Source: JASHUC01 sp035606175
GTDB lineage: Bacteria; Pseudomonadota; Gammaproteobacteria; Steroidobacterales; Steroidobacteraceae
DNA: 22,965 nucleotides
Reading direction: 5' to 3'
Assembly (NCBI GenBank): GCA_035606175.1
Contig: DATNFW010000059.1
Span: forward strand, 1 to 22,965
Shown piece after piece: positions 1 through 7,277 of this stretch; positions within the stretch are counted from its first letter, which is position 1; every line of letters starts with the position of its first letter. The position numbers and the translations under genes are program-made. The notes below the pieces were generated by a model. That model made no database searches, was not told the DNA's origin, and saw only the letters and a program-made list of their open reading frames with translations.

Positions 1-377
1 TCGGCATCATCCTGCTCATCGGCATCGTGAAGAAGAACGCGATCCTGATGATCGACTTTGCGATCGATGCCGTGCGCTCGCAGGGACTGCCCCCGCTCGA
101 GGCGATCCATCAGGCGTGCCTGCTGCGCTTTCGGCCGATCCTCATGACGACGGTGGCGGCGATTTTCGGTGCGCTACCGCTGATGTTCGGTACCGGCACG
201 GGCTCGGAGCTGCGCCATCCGCTCGGGGTGAGCATCGTCGGGGGCCTGCTCGTGAGCCAGCTGCTCACGCTCTATACGACGCCGGTGATCTATCTCGCGT
301 TCGACCGGCTTGCGAAGCGCTTCTCGCGGGGCGAGGAGCCGGCCGGCGAGGGCGAGCTCGCGGACACCCCGACGTGA
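1..377 (+). CDS. mdtB: RND efflux permease, MdtB-like, C-terminal end only
   Basis: This is the last 125 codons of an inner-membrane resistance-nodulation-division (RND) drug/proton antiporter; the rest lies left of the window. The visible part holds the end of the transporter domain. A GIVKKNAILMIDF stretch carries the conserved transmembrane lysine of the proton relay. It is followed by ACLLRFRPILMTT, a GALPLMF helix and the closing LLTLYTTPVIYL helix, all typical of the MdtB/MdtC branch. The tail is a charged Glu/Gly-rich cytoplasmic extension. The reading frame is open from base 3 and ends at TGA 375-377, only 19 bp before the next RND gene. Two RND permeases in tandem is the arrangement of heteromeric MdtBC pumps, so the pair probably forms one pump. 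The MdtB rather than MdtC assignment rests on gene order and is less certain than the family. Confidence 0.85.
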   Translation, partial: GIILLIGIVKKNAILMIDFAIDAVRSQGLPPLEAIHQACLLRFRPILMTTVAAIFGALPLMFGTGTGSELRHPLGVSIVGGLLVSQLLTLYTTPVIYLAFDRLAKRFSRGEEPAGEGELADTPT

Positions 378-396
378 GTCGCGCGGATCGTTCAAC

Positions 397-3300
397 ATGA
401 ACATCTCGGCGCCGTTCATCAAGCGTCCCGTCGCGACGATCCTCCTGACACTCGGCATCGCCTGCTCTGGAGCGGCCGCCTTCACGCTGCTGCCCGTCGC
501 CCCGCTCCCCCGCATCGACCTGCCGGCCATCTTCGTCACCGCAGCGCTCCCGGGGGCGAGTCCCGAGGTGATGGCGAGCAGCATCGCAACGCCGCTCGAG
601 CGGCACCTCGGATCGATCGCCGACGTGGACGACATGACCTCCACGAGCACCGTCGGCTCGACGAACATTCAGCTCACGTTCGGCACCGGCCGCGACATCA
701 ACGGAGCCGCGCGCGATGTGCAGGCGGCGATCGAGGCGGCGCGTCAGGACCTGCCGTCCGCGCTCACGCGCAATCCGTCGTACCGTCGCATCAATACTTC
801 TCAATTCCCCGTGCTCGCACTCGCTCTGACCTCGGATGTGCTCACGCAGGGGCAGATCTACGACGCCGCGGACGCGATGATCTCGCAGCGACTGTCGCAG
901 ATCGAGGGCGTCGGGGCGGTGAACGTCAACGGCAGTGCTCTGCCCGCGGTACGCGTGGAGCTCAATCCGCTTGCGCTCGCGCGTTTGGGAATCGGGCTGC
1001 AGGACGTACGCGCCGCCATTTCGAACGCGAACGCGAATGCGCCCAAAGGCGCGATCGCAACGGAGGGACGGAGCTATCAGATCTACACGAACGACAACGC
1101 ACGCGATGCCTCCGCATACCGCGATCTGATCATCGCGAACCGCAACGGCGCGACCGTCCGGCTGGGCGATGTGGCGGCCGTCTCGGATATGCAGGACGGG
1201 GCAACCGAGAACATCCGCACTTACGGTGTGTACAACGGCAAGCCCGCCATAACCGTCGAGGTGCTGCAGCAGCCGGGTGCCAACATCATCAAGGTGGTCG
1301 ATGCCGTGAAGGCGGCGCTGCCACAGTTGAAAGCGGCAATCCCGAAGGTCGACATGCACGTCACCTTCGATCGTTCGATCGGCATCCGCGCCTCGCTTCG
1401 TCAGGTCGAGAAGACGCTGCTCATCGCCGTCGCAATGGTGATTCTGGTCGTGTACGTCTTCCTGCACAGCTGGCGCTCGGCGCTCGTGCCGGCGGTCGTC
1501 GTGCCGACCTCTCTGATCGGTACGTTCGGGGCGATGTACCTGCTCGATTTCACGCTCGACACGTTTTCGCTGATGGCACTCACCATCGCAACGGGCTTCG
1601 TCGTCGACGACGCCGTCGTCGTGATGGAGAACATCATCCGCCATATCGAGGCCGGCAAGCCGCGCATGCGGGCGGCGCTCGATGCCTCCCGGGAGGTCGG
1701 CTTCACGGTGCTCGCGATGAGCCTCTCGCTGGTTGCGACTTTCGTACCGTTCGAGCTCGCGGGCGGGATCGTCGGCAGGATCTTTCGGGAGTTCGCGATC
1801 ACGCTCTCGGTCTCGATCCTGATCTCACTCGCGGTCTCGCTGAGCACGACGCCGATGATGTGCGCACGGCTGCTCGGGCGGCGGCCGAGCCGTGCGCGCG
1901 CCGCGCGCGGTGCCGCGGCAGTTGCGCCGCCGATCCAGGCGACTCCGACCCAGGCGCCGCAGCGCAGCTTCGACCGCTGGTTCGACGAGTCATTCGCGAG
2001 CCTGCGGGCGGTCTACGAGCGAACGCTCGCCGTAACGCTCCGGCACCCGGGGCTCGTGATGCTCGGGCTCGCGGGCGTCATCGTCCTGACGGGCTATCTC
2101 TATTTGGCCGTCCCGAAGGGCTTCTTCCCGCAGGAGGACACCGGGCAGTTGCGCGGCGGGCTGCGCGCCGACTCCTCGGCCTCTTTCGAGCTCATCAAGA
2201 GCAAGCTGCAGCAGGTCACGGCCATCATCCAGTCCGATCCGGCAGTCGAGAGCGTCACGGGCACCGTGGGAGGCGGCGGATTCGGACCGTTTGGTGGCGG
2301 CCTCAGCGCTCGGGTCAACGTGACACTGAAGCCGCTCAGCGAGCGCACGGCGTCGGCGGATGAGGTGATCGATCGGCTTCGGCCCCGCCTCGCGCATGTG
2401 AGCGGCATCGCGACCTTCCTTCAGGCCATGCAGGACATCGGGGGCGGCGGCGGCGGACGCTCCGCGAACGCGGAATATCAATACACCCTTCTCGGGGACG
2501 ATCTCAACGAGCTGCGTACGTGGTCCGACAAACTGCGCGTCGCGCTGCAGAGCGTGCCCGAGGTGACGGATGTCGATACCGATGTGCAGCAAGGCGGCCT
2601 CGAGGCGGACCTCATCGTCGACCGCGATACGGCCTACCGGCTCGGCCTCACCGAGGCGCAGATCGACAGCTCACTCGGCGATGCGTTCGCGCAGGCGCAG
2701 GTCTCGACGATCTACAACCCGTTGAGCCCGCAGCAGTATCACGTGGTCATGGAGGTCGCGCCGCAGTTCTGGCAGAGCCCCGAGACTTTGAAGAATCTGT
2801 ACGTGAGCACCGCGGGCGGAGCGGTGACCGGCACACAGGCGACACAGGCGGTCGCCGGCACGATTCAGCTGAAGGGCCGCTCTGCCGCGGGCTCGGGCAC
2901 GTCGAGCACGAGCAACGCCGCTCAGGATGTTGCGCGCAATCTCGCAGCGAACTCGCTCGCGAACGCCGGCCGCGGCAACACCTCGACGGGCTCGGCCGTG
3001 AGCACCGCGCGCGAGACGATGGTTCCCTTCTCGGCCTTCAGTCACTTCGCGACCGGCTCGACGCCGGTCAGCGTCAATCACACGGGCATCTCCGCATCGA
3101 CTTCCATCGCGTTCAATCTGCCCGACGGGGTCACCCTCGATCGGGCACTCGCCGCAATCGAGCGCACGATGGAGCAGATTCACGTCCCGGTGAGCATCCG
3201 CGGCAGCACGTACGGCACGGCGCGGCTCTTCCAGCAGCAATCTAGCAACGAGCCGCTCATGCTCCTCGCCGCCGTGATCGCGATCTACGTCGTGCTCGGC

Positions 3301-3810
3301 GTTCTCTATGAGAGCTACGGCTATCCGCTCATCATCCTCTCGACGATACCGTCGGCCGGTCTCGGTGCGCTGCTCGCCCTCATGGTGACCGGCACGCAGC
3401 TCGGACTCGTCTCCTTCCTCGGCATCCTTCTACTGGTCGGCATCGTGATGAAGAATGCGATCATCCTGATCGATTTTGGAGTCGACGCGGAGCGGCGGCT
3501 CGGGCTTCCCCCGCGCGCGGCGATCGCCCATGCGTGCTCGATCCGCTTCCGCCCGATCATGATGACGACGGGTGCAGCCATCGCCGCGGCATTGGTACTC
3601 GCGCTCTCGCACGGCCCCGGCACCGAGATGACCCGACCGCTCGGCATCGCGATCGTGGGCGGGCTCCTCGCGAGCCAGGTGCTTACGCTGTACACGACGC
3701 CGGCCGTTTATCTCTGCGTGAATTGCCTCGCGGGGCGGGTTGCACGGCTTTTCGGGCGGCGCTCCCCGCCGGTTGACGTCGGCGGATCGCACGCCGGAGC
3801 CGGCGCATGA
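397..3810 (+). CDS. mdtC: RND efflux permease, MdtC-like, with an extra low-complexity insert
   Basis: This 1137-residue inner-membrane RND permease should exchange protons for drugs or other substrates. It is longer than E. coli MdtC (about 1025). The N-terminus (FIKRPVATILLTLGI) is the usual first helix. LLPVAPLPRIDLPAI and PGASPEVMASSIATPLER begin the first porter loop. The proton-relay aspartates are D404 and D405 in GFVVDDAVVVMEN, and the partner lysine is K1019 in GIVMKNAII. A Pro/Ala/Arg linker near residues 490-530 separates the two halves. The second porter loop has Gly-rich runs and a Ser/Thr/Ala/Gly-rich insert at about residues 808-870 that MdtC lacks. I chose ATG 397 because translation there matches the family N-terminus; an in-frame upstream extension overlaps the previous gene. 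The stop overlaps the next start (ATGA), so translation is probably coupled to the outer-membrane component. Confidence 0.93.
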   Translation: MNISAPFIKRPVATILLTLGIACSGAAAFTLLPVAPLPRIDLPAIFVTAALPGASPEVMASSIATPLERHLGSIADVDDMTSTSTVGSTNIQLTFGTGRDINGAARDVQAAIEAARQDLPSALTRNPSYRRINTSQFPVLALALTSDVLTQGQIYDAADAMISQRLSQIEGVGAVNVNGSALPAVRVELNPLALARLGIGLQDVRAAISNANANAPKGAIATEGRSYQIYTNDNARDASAYRDLIIANRNGATVRLGDVAAVSDMQDGATENIRTYGVYNGKPAITVEVLQQPGANIIKVVDAVKAALPQLKAAIPKVDMHVTFDRSIGIRASLRQVEKTLLIAVAMVILVVYVFLHSWRSALVPAVVVPTSLIGTFGAMYLLDFTLDTFSLMALTIATGFVVDDAVVVMENIIRHIEAGKPRMRAALDASREVGFTVLAMSLSLVATFVPFELAGGIVGRIFREFAITLSVSILISLAVSLSTTPMMCARLLGRRPSRARAARGAAAVAPPIQATPTQAPQRSFDRWFDESFASLRAVYERTLAVTLRHPGLVMLGLAGVIVLTGYLYLAVPKGFFPQEDTGQLRGGLRADSSASFELIKSKLQQVTAIIQSDPAVESVTGTVGGGGFGPFGGGLSARVNVTLKPLSERTASADEVIDRLRPRLAHVSGIATFLQAMQDIGGGGGGRSANAEYQYTLLGDDLNELRTWSDKLRVALQSVPEVTDVDTDVQQGGLEADLIVDRDTAYRLGLTEAQIDSSLGDAFAQAQVSTIYNPLSPQQYHVVMEVAPQFWQSPETLKNLYVSTAGGAVTGTQATQAVAGTIQLKGRSAAGSGTSSTSNAAQDVARNLAANSLANAGRGNTSTGSAVSTARETMVPFSAFSHFATGSTPVSVNHTGISASTSIAFNLPDGVTLDRALAAIERTMEQIHVPVSIRGSTYGTARLFQQQSSNEPLMLLAAVIAIYVVLGVLYESYGYPLIILSTIPSAGLGALLALMVTGTQLGLVSFLGILLLVGIVMKNAIILIDFGVDAERRLGLPPRAAIAHACSIRFRPIMMTTGAAIAAALVLALSHGPGTEMTRPLGIAIVGGLLASQVLTLYTTPAVYLCVNCLAGRVARLFGRRSPPVDVGGSHAGAGA

Positions 3811-5258
3811 GACAGCTCCGGGGGGTCTGGGTCGCGGCGGGTGTCGCGCTCATCGCGAGCGGCTGCGCGGTCGGCCCCAACTACAAGCGCCCGCCGTTCG
3901 TCACGGCAGCGGCATACAAAGAGCAGGACGGCTGGAAACCGAGCGAGCCTGCCGACACCCTCGCCCGCGGCCAGTGGTGGCTCATCTTCCACGACGACGT
4001 GCTCGACGATCTCGAGTCGCGCGTGGCGATCTCCAACGAGAACATCAAGGCCGCCGCCGCCGCGGTGCTGGAAGCGCGAGCGCTGGTCCATCAAGCTCAG
4101 GCGAGCTTCTGGCCGAGTCTGTCGGTCAGCACGTCCGCCGAGCGCACTTCGGGCGGAGGCGGCGGCGGATTCGTGATCCCGGGCGGCTCGGGCGGCGCGG
4201 CTTTCGCCGCAGGCTCCTCGGCTCGCACGTTCTATAGTGCCGGTGCCTCCCTCGATTGGGGACTGGACATCTGGGGTGAGGTACGGCGCAACGTCGAGAG
4301 TGCGCGCGCATCCGCGCAGTCGAGCGCCGCGGCGCTCGCGGCCGCGCAGCTCTCTGCGCAGGCCGAGCTCGCAATCGATTATTTCCAGCTGCGGGCACAA
4401 GACCAGCTGCAGATCCTGCTCACCGACATCGTGGCCGCCGACCAGCAGGCCTTCAAGATCGCGCAGGCGCGCTATCGCGTGGGCGTTGCGTACAGGGCGG
4501 ATATCGTCACGGCGCAAACGGAGCTGCTCTCCGCGCAGGCTCAGCAGGTCAACTCCGGCATTCAGCGCGCAACGCTCGAGCACGCGATTGCAGTGCTCGT
4601 CGGCTCCCAACCCGCCGTTTTCTCGATCAAGCCCGGATCGCTTGCGACCAATGTGCCCACGGTTCCGCCCGGGGTTCCTTCGATGCTGCTCGAGCGCCGC
4701 CCGGACATCGCGCAGGCCGAGCGCAACATGGCGGCCGCCAACGCCAAGATCGGCGTCGCGATCGCCGCGTTCTTTCCGAGTCTCACGCTGTCGGGCTCCG
4801 ATCAGTATCAGGGAACCGTGTTCGACAAGCTGATTCGCGCCTCCAATCGCGTATGGTCCTTCGGACCCTCTCTCGCCGAGACGCTCTTCAACGGAGGGGC
4901 TCGCTGGGCGCAGGTCGCCGCATCGCGCGCGACGTACCAGGCGAGCGTGCATGATTATCGCCAGACGGTGCTCGCCGGTCTGCAGCAGGTGGAGGACGAG
5001 CTCGTCACTCTGCGCGTGCTCGAGAAGCAGGCGGTGATCGAGGATCAGCTCGTCAAGGCTTCACGCGAAGCCGAGACTCTGACGCTCAATCAGTACAAGG
5101 CAGGCACGGTTCCCTACAGCAGCGTCATCTCGGCGCAGACGACCCGCCTCACGAGCGAGGAGACTGCACTCACCGTGCAGCTCGATCGGCTCACGGCGAG
5201 CGTGACGCTCATCGACGCGCTCGGGGGAGGATGGAACGCCTCGCAGCTCGGACACTGA
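3807..5258 (+). CDS. Outer-membrane efflux lipoprotein, OprM/NodT family
   Basis: This 483-residue protein is the outer-membrane channel of the tripartite pump. A short signal peptide ends in an ASGC lipobox with Cys20 as the lipidated residue, followed by AVGPNYKRP, the standard start of mature NodT-type factors. Two OEP repeats follow. WGLDIWGEVRRNVESA and ARYRVGVAYRADIVTAQTEL mark the first half. LLERRPDIAQAERNMAAAN, FFPSLTLSG and NQYKAGTVPYSSVISAQ mark the second. A Gly-rich stretch at about residues 112-135 probably lies in an extracellular loop. The ATG overlaps the mdtC-like stop by 4 nt. The length is normal for the family. It is the last gene of the export operon here; its stop is 11 bp from the end of the opposing VOC gene. 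The family call is secure; the substrate is not visible. Confidence 0.93.
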   Translation: MRQLRGVWVAAGVALIASGCAVGPNYKRPPFVTAAAYKEQDGWKPSEPADTLARGQWWLIFHDDVLDDLESRVAISNENIKAAAAAVLEARALVHQAQASFWPSLSVSTSAERTSGGGGGGFVIPGGSGGAAFAAGSSARTFYSAGASLDWGLDIWGEVRRNVESARASAQSSAAALAAAQLSAQAELAIDYFQLRAQDQLQILLTDIVAADQQAFKIAQARYRVGVAYRADIVTAQTELLSAQAQQVNSGIQRATLEHAIAVLVGSQPAVFSIKPGSLATNVPTVPPGVPSMLLERRPDIAQAERNMAAANAKIGVAIAAFFPSLTLSGSDQYQGTVFDKLIRASNRVWSFGPSLAETLFNGGARWAQVAASRATYQASVHDYRQTVLAGLQQVEDELVTLRVLEKQAVIEDQLVKASREAETLTLNQYKAGTVPYSSVISAQTTRLTSEETALTVQLDRLTASVTLIDALGGGWNASQLGH

Positions 5259-5273
5259 GCCGAGGACGCTCAG
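5255..5273. terminator. Weak inverted repeat between convergent genes
   Basis: CTGAGC (5255-5260) and GCTCAG (5268-5273) can pair with a 7-nt loop. The repeat includes the stop codons of both the efflux lipoprotein and the convergent VOC gene. There is no T tract on either side, so it is at best a weak bidirectional terminator. Part of the symmetry follows simply from two facing TGA stops. Confidence 0.2.
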
Positions 5274-5707
5274 GCAGTCGCAAAGAGCTGCCGGGCGATG
5301 TCGCGGAAGGATTTGAACTCGAGCGCGTTCCCTGAAGGGTCGAACAGGAACATCGTCGCCTGCTCGCCGGGCTCGCCCGCAAAGCGCACGTGCGGCTCGA
5401 TGAGAAATTGCACACCGTGCCGCCGCAGCCGCTCCGCGAGCGCCTCCCACTCCCGCATCTCGAGCACCACACCACAGTGCGGAACGGGCACACTATCGCC
5501 GTCGACCGGATTGAGATGCGCGGCCAAGCGCCCGTCCCGGCCGAGTGCCGGGTTCAAATGGCAGACCAGCTGGTGGCCGTAGAGGTCGAAGTCCACCCAG
5601 TGCTCTGCGCTTCGACCTTCGCCGCATCCGATGATGCCTTTGTAGAATGCGCGCGCCTCGGCGATGTCGCGCACCTGCAGGGCGAGATGGAACGGAGTGA
5701 GTGCCAT
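5270..5707 (-). CDS. VOC-superfamily (glyoxalase/dioxygenase-fold) protein
   Basis: This 145-residue minus-strand protein has the paired beta-alpha-beta-beta-beta modules of the vicinal oxygen chelate superfamily. Module one starts PFHLALQVRDIAEARAFY and continues with HWVDFDLYGHQL. Module two starts near PHCGVVLEM and ends FLFDPSGNALEFKSF. Candidate metal ligands by family position are His7, His77 and Glu130. Such proteins bind a divalent metal and act as lyases, dioxygenases or resistance proteins; the sequence does not say which. I prefer the ATG at 5707 because family homology begins there. An in-frame ATG at 5761 would add 18 residues without family similarity and would run through the divergent gene. 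GGAAGG lies 14 nt before the chosen start, which is rather far for a ribosome site. The start codon shares bases with the start of the divergent SUI1 gene. Confidence 0.85.
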   Translation of the reverse strand: MALTPFHLALQVRDIAEARAFYKGIIGCGEGRSAEHWVDFDLYGHQLVCHLNPALGRDGRLAAHLNPVDGDSVPVPHCGVVLEMREWEALAERLRRHGVQFLIEPHVRFAGEPGEQATMFLFDPSGNALEFKSFRDIARQLFATA

Positions 5708-6038
5708 GAAGCCGAAGTATACCTTCCGAGGCGCGGTCGTCCGTGCGAACCCGGATCGCATAAAAGGCCTGCCGATACATGGTCAAAGCACGTCCGGTCC
5801 GCCGAAAGTCCGCGTCTCCCGAGAGGTTGCCGGCCGCGCGGGCAAGGGCGTCTCGGTAATCTCGGGCCTTCCTCTGCCGGCCCCGGAGCTCGAATCGCTC
5901 GCAGGGCGGCTAAAAAAGCTCTGCGGTGCAGGCGGTGGAGTGAAGGACGGAAGAATCGAGATCCAGGGCGAGCATCGCGATAAGCTCCTCGCGGAGCTCG
6001 TGAAGCTCGGCTTCGATGCCAAGCGCGGGGGCGGTTGA
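5706..6038 (+). CDS. yciH: SUI1/YciH-family translation initiation factor
   Basis: This 110-residue protein is close to E. coli YciH in length (about 108). The N-terminal 35 residues are variable and basic. The SUI1 fold follows, marked by KVRVSREVAGRAGKGVSVIS, then LKKLCGAGGGVKDGRIEIQG and a final GFDAKRGGG. SUI1 proteins bind the small ribosomal subunit near the P site and affect start-codon discrimination; the bacterial role is auxiliary. The start at ATG 5706 is supported by GGAG at 5694-5697, 8 nt upstream. That ribosome site lies within the 5' coding end of the divergent VOC gene. No alternative ATG or GTG is available in frame before the conserved domain. No clear terminator follows; a GC palindrome (CGGCGCGCCG) downstream lacks a T tract. 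Confidence 0.93.
   Translation: MKPKYTFRGAVVRANPDRIKGLPIHGQSTSGPPKVRVSREVAGRAGKGVSVISGLPLPAPELESLAGRLKKLCGAGGGVKDGRIEIQGEHRDKLLAELVKLGFDAKRGGG
5757..5786 (-). promoter_or_regulatory. Candidate sigma-70 promoter for the VOC gene
   Basis: On the minus strand TTGACC (5786 to 5781) is followed after 18 nt by TATGCG (5762 to 5757). The -35 box matches consensus at five of six positions and the -10 box at three. Transcription would start near 5750, about 43 nt before the VOC start. The site lies inside the coding region of the plus-strand SUI1 gene. It was found by eye and is unproven. Confidence 0.3.
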
Positions 6039-6085
6039 GGGCGCACGGCGCGCCGGCGGTCGGTTGCATGGCCGAACGGGTTTCT

Positions 6086-6141
6086 GTAAGAATCTCGTAA
6101 GGAAAGTATTCATTCATTACGACGCGGGGGGCTCATGAGCC
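6086..6141. promoter_or_regulatory. Intergenic region with an 11-nt-spaced direct repeat and a 12-bp palindrome
   Basis: The 143-bp gap 6039-6181 contains an AT-richer island that stands out from its surroundings. Within it GTAAG occurs at 6086-6090 and again at 6097-6101, one helical turn apart. That spacing is typical of OmpR/PhoB-type response-regulator sites. At 6130-6141 there is a perfect 12-bp palindrome, GGCTCATGAGCC, centred about 46 bp before the winged-helix start. TATACC at 6165-6170 could be a -10 element, but no convincing -35 box accompanies it. The palindrome is a possible operator for the downstream winged-helix protein. All of this is visual pattern-matching. Confidence 0.3.
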
Positions 6142-6181
6142 ACATTCGGCCCCAGAGAGCGCGGTATACCCTAACCGCCTG

Positions 6182-6637
6182 ATGAGCTCGGACGTACCTG
6201 ACGTACGCAACGCTCTGCCCGACGATGTGCGGGCGCTGCTCCGCGAGCGCATTGAATCCTACGAAGAGCTCGAGGCACTTCTTGCACTCGAGCGCTTGCG
6301 CGGCAACGGCAAGACGGTAGATGAGCTCGGCGCGAGCGTTCACGTCGGCGCACCGCTCATCGAGCGCGCCCTGCGCTCGCTCGAGGCACGATCCCTCATC
6401 GAGTGTCGGGCTTCCGCTGCCGGGGACCGTGCGCGGCAGCCCGAGCCCCGTTATTTTTACGCACCTGCGAGCCCGGAGCTGGACGGCGCGGTGCAAGCGC
6501 TCGCGAAAGCCTACGCAGAGCAGCCGATTCCGATCATCAAGGTAATGAGCGAGAACGCGATCCAACGCATGCGCACGGGCGCGGCGCGAGCATTCGCGGA
6601 CGCGTTCATATTGCGGAAGGACAAGAACGATGGCTGA
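6182..6637 (+). CDS. Winged-helix DNA-binding-like protein, family not recognised
   Basis: This 151-residue soluble protein looks like a winged-helix regulator. Residues about 28-42 (EELEALLALERLR) form helix one. TVDELGASVHV is helix two. PLIERALRSLEARSLIE is a plausible recognition helix. A basic loop rich in Gly/Arg/Pro leads to the RYFYAP wing strand. The C-terminal third (PIPIIKVMSENAIQRMRTGAARAFADAFIL) is amphipathic helix and may dimerise or contact a partner. No cysteine or metal motif is visible, and I cannot assign a named family. The ATG at 6182 has no clear Shine-Dalgarno, so leaderless or weak initiation is possible; GTG at codon 16 is an alternative. The stop overlaps the next gene by 8 nt, tying it to the two membrane proteins. 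It could be autoregulated through the palindrome upstream. Confidence 0.7.
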   Translation: MSSDVPDVRNALPDDVRALLRERIESYEELEALLALERLRGNGKTVDELGASVHVGAPLIERALRSLEARSLIECRASAAGDRARQPEPRYFYAPASPELDGAVQALAKAYAEQPIPIIKVMSENAIQRMRTGAARAFADAFILRKDKNDG

Positions 6638-6890
6638 GGCCGTGTACGCGCTCTGCGGCGTGACGAGCATCTTATGCGCGATTCTGCTGCTGCGCGGCTG
6701 GCGGGAGACCCGGGCACGCCTGCTCTTCTGGGCGAGTCTGTGCTTCATCGGCCTCGCGCTCGACAACATCATCGTGTTCATCGATTTCGTGCTCACTCCC
6801 GCGAGCGTCGACCTGTTCTGGTACCGCACGCCGGTCGCGCTCGCCGGAATGCTCGTGCTCGTCTACGGCCTCATCCGGGAAACGAGATAG
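6630..6890 (+). CDS. Small three-helix membrane protein, probably DUF5985 (copy 1)
   Basis: This 86-residue inner-membrane protein has three predicted helices at about residues 4-22, 31-55 and 64-81. A basic W24-R25-x-x-R28-x-R30 loop follows helix one, and Asp45 is buried in helix two (LALDN). The ribosome site AGGA lies 8 nt before ATG 6630, inside the end of the winged-helix gene, which it overlaps by 8 nt. It aligns without gaps to the next gene over the first 46 residues, including W24, R25, R28, R30, L31, F39, A43, L44 and D45. I believe it belongs to DUF5985, a family without known function, from memory. An intramembrane acid next to an arginine loop could suggest ion, lipid or quinone contact, but no function can be claimed. 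Confidence 0.8.
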   Translation: MAEAVYALCGVTSILCAILLLRGWRETRARLLFWASLCFIGLALDNIIVFIDFVLTPASVDLFWYRTPVALAGMLVLVYGLIRETR

Positions 6891-6899
6891 GGAGTCGCA

Positions 6900-7163
6900 A
6901 TGCGAACGTTTCTCTGGGGAGTCCTCGCGATGGCTTGCGTGGTCGTCGCGATCTTCTTCTTCCATTACTGGAGGGTGAGCCGCGACCGCCTGTTCGCCTA
7001 CTTCACGGTCGCCTTCGCCGCGATGGCGCTCGACTGGCTCGGACACGCACTCGTGATCGCGGCGGACCCTTTCCGCGCCGAAGTCTACTCAGTGCGCTTG
7101 TTTGCTTTCGTCGTAATCCTCGTCGCGATCATCGATAAGAACCATCAATCGCGCCGTCGCTGA
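6900..7163 (+). CDS. Small three-helix membrane protein, probably DUF5985 (copy 2)
   Basis: This 87-residue membrane protein is a tandem paralogue of the preceding gene. Helices lie at about residues 4-22, 31-55 and 65-79. It keeps W24-R25, R28, R30-L31 and the buried Asp45 (MALDW) at identical positions. The C-terminus is basic (KNHQSRRR) and probably cytoplasmic. AGGGAG, overlapping the previous stop, sits 5 nt before ATG 6900, so initiation is well supported and the pair is clearly co-transcribed. The hydrophobic faces have diverged strongly from copy 1, which suggests a heteromeric pair rather than a recent duplication. It ends 114 bp before nuoA. Function is unknown. Confidence 0.8.
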   Translation: MRTFLWGVLAMACVVVAIFFFHYWRVSRDRLFAYFTVAFAAMALDWLGHALVIAADPFRAEVYSVRLFAFVVILVAIIDKNHQSRRR

Positions 7164-7277
7164 CGGCCGCGGATCCGCTCGCGCTTCGTCTCACCGCGTA
7201 ATACCGGAACGCGGCAGGGAACTCCCCTGCACGCGCGGGGTTAAGCGCAACGACCCCATCATTGCGCGAGAGCCCGC
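7164..7277 (+). promoter_or_regulatory. Leader/promoter region of the nuo operon
   Basis: These 114 bp separate the membrane-protein cassette from nuoA and are the only obvious place for a nuo promoter. TAATAC at 7199-7204 is a possible -10 element, without a recognisable -35 box at 16-18 nt. A hairpin of GCAGGG (7214-7219) and CCCTGC (7225-7230) with a 5-nt loop would lie in the leader; with no T run it does not look like a terminator. No secG or tRNA gene, which often precede nuo in other proteobacteria, is present. Promoter identity is inference from position. Confidence 0.35.

Noticed and set aside
265..1644. 459-codon minus-strand frame opposite the MdtC-like gene
   Set aside because: It has a low-complexity charged composition and no fold motifs. 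It is a shadow of the permease coding bias.
5708..5761. N-terminal extension of the VOC protein from the ATG at 5761
   Set aside because: The extra 18 residues show no family similarity, and VOC homology starts at the ATG at 5707.
6039..6085. GC-rich palindrome (CGGCGCGCCG) after sui1 considered as a Rho-independent terminator
   Set aside because: No run of T follows; short GC palindromes are expected by chance at this base composition.
7214..7230. Hairpin upstream of nuoA considered as an attenuator or terminator
   Set aside because: It has only a 6-bp stem and no T tract. It is mentioned in the leader annotation but not supported as a terminator.
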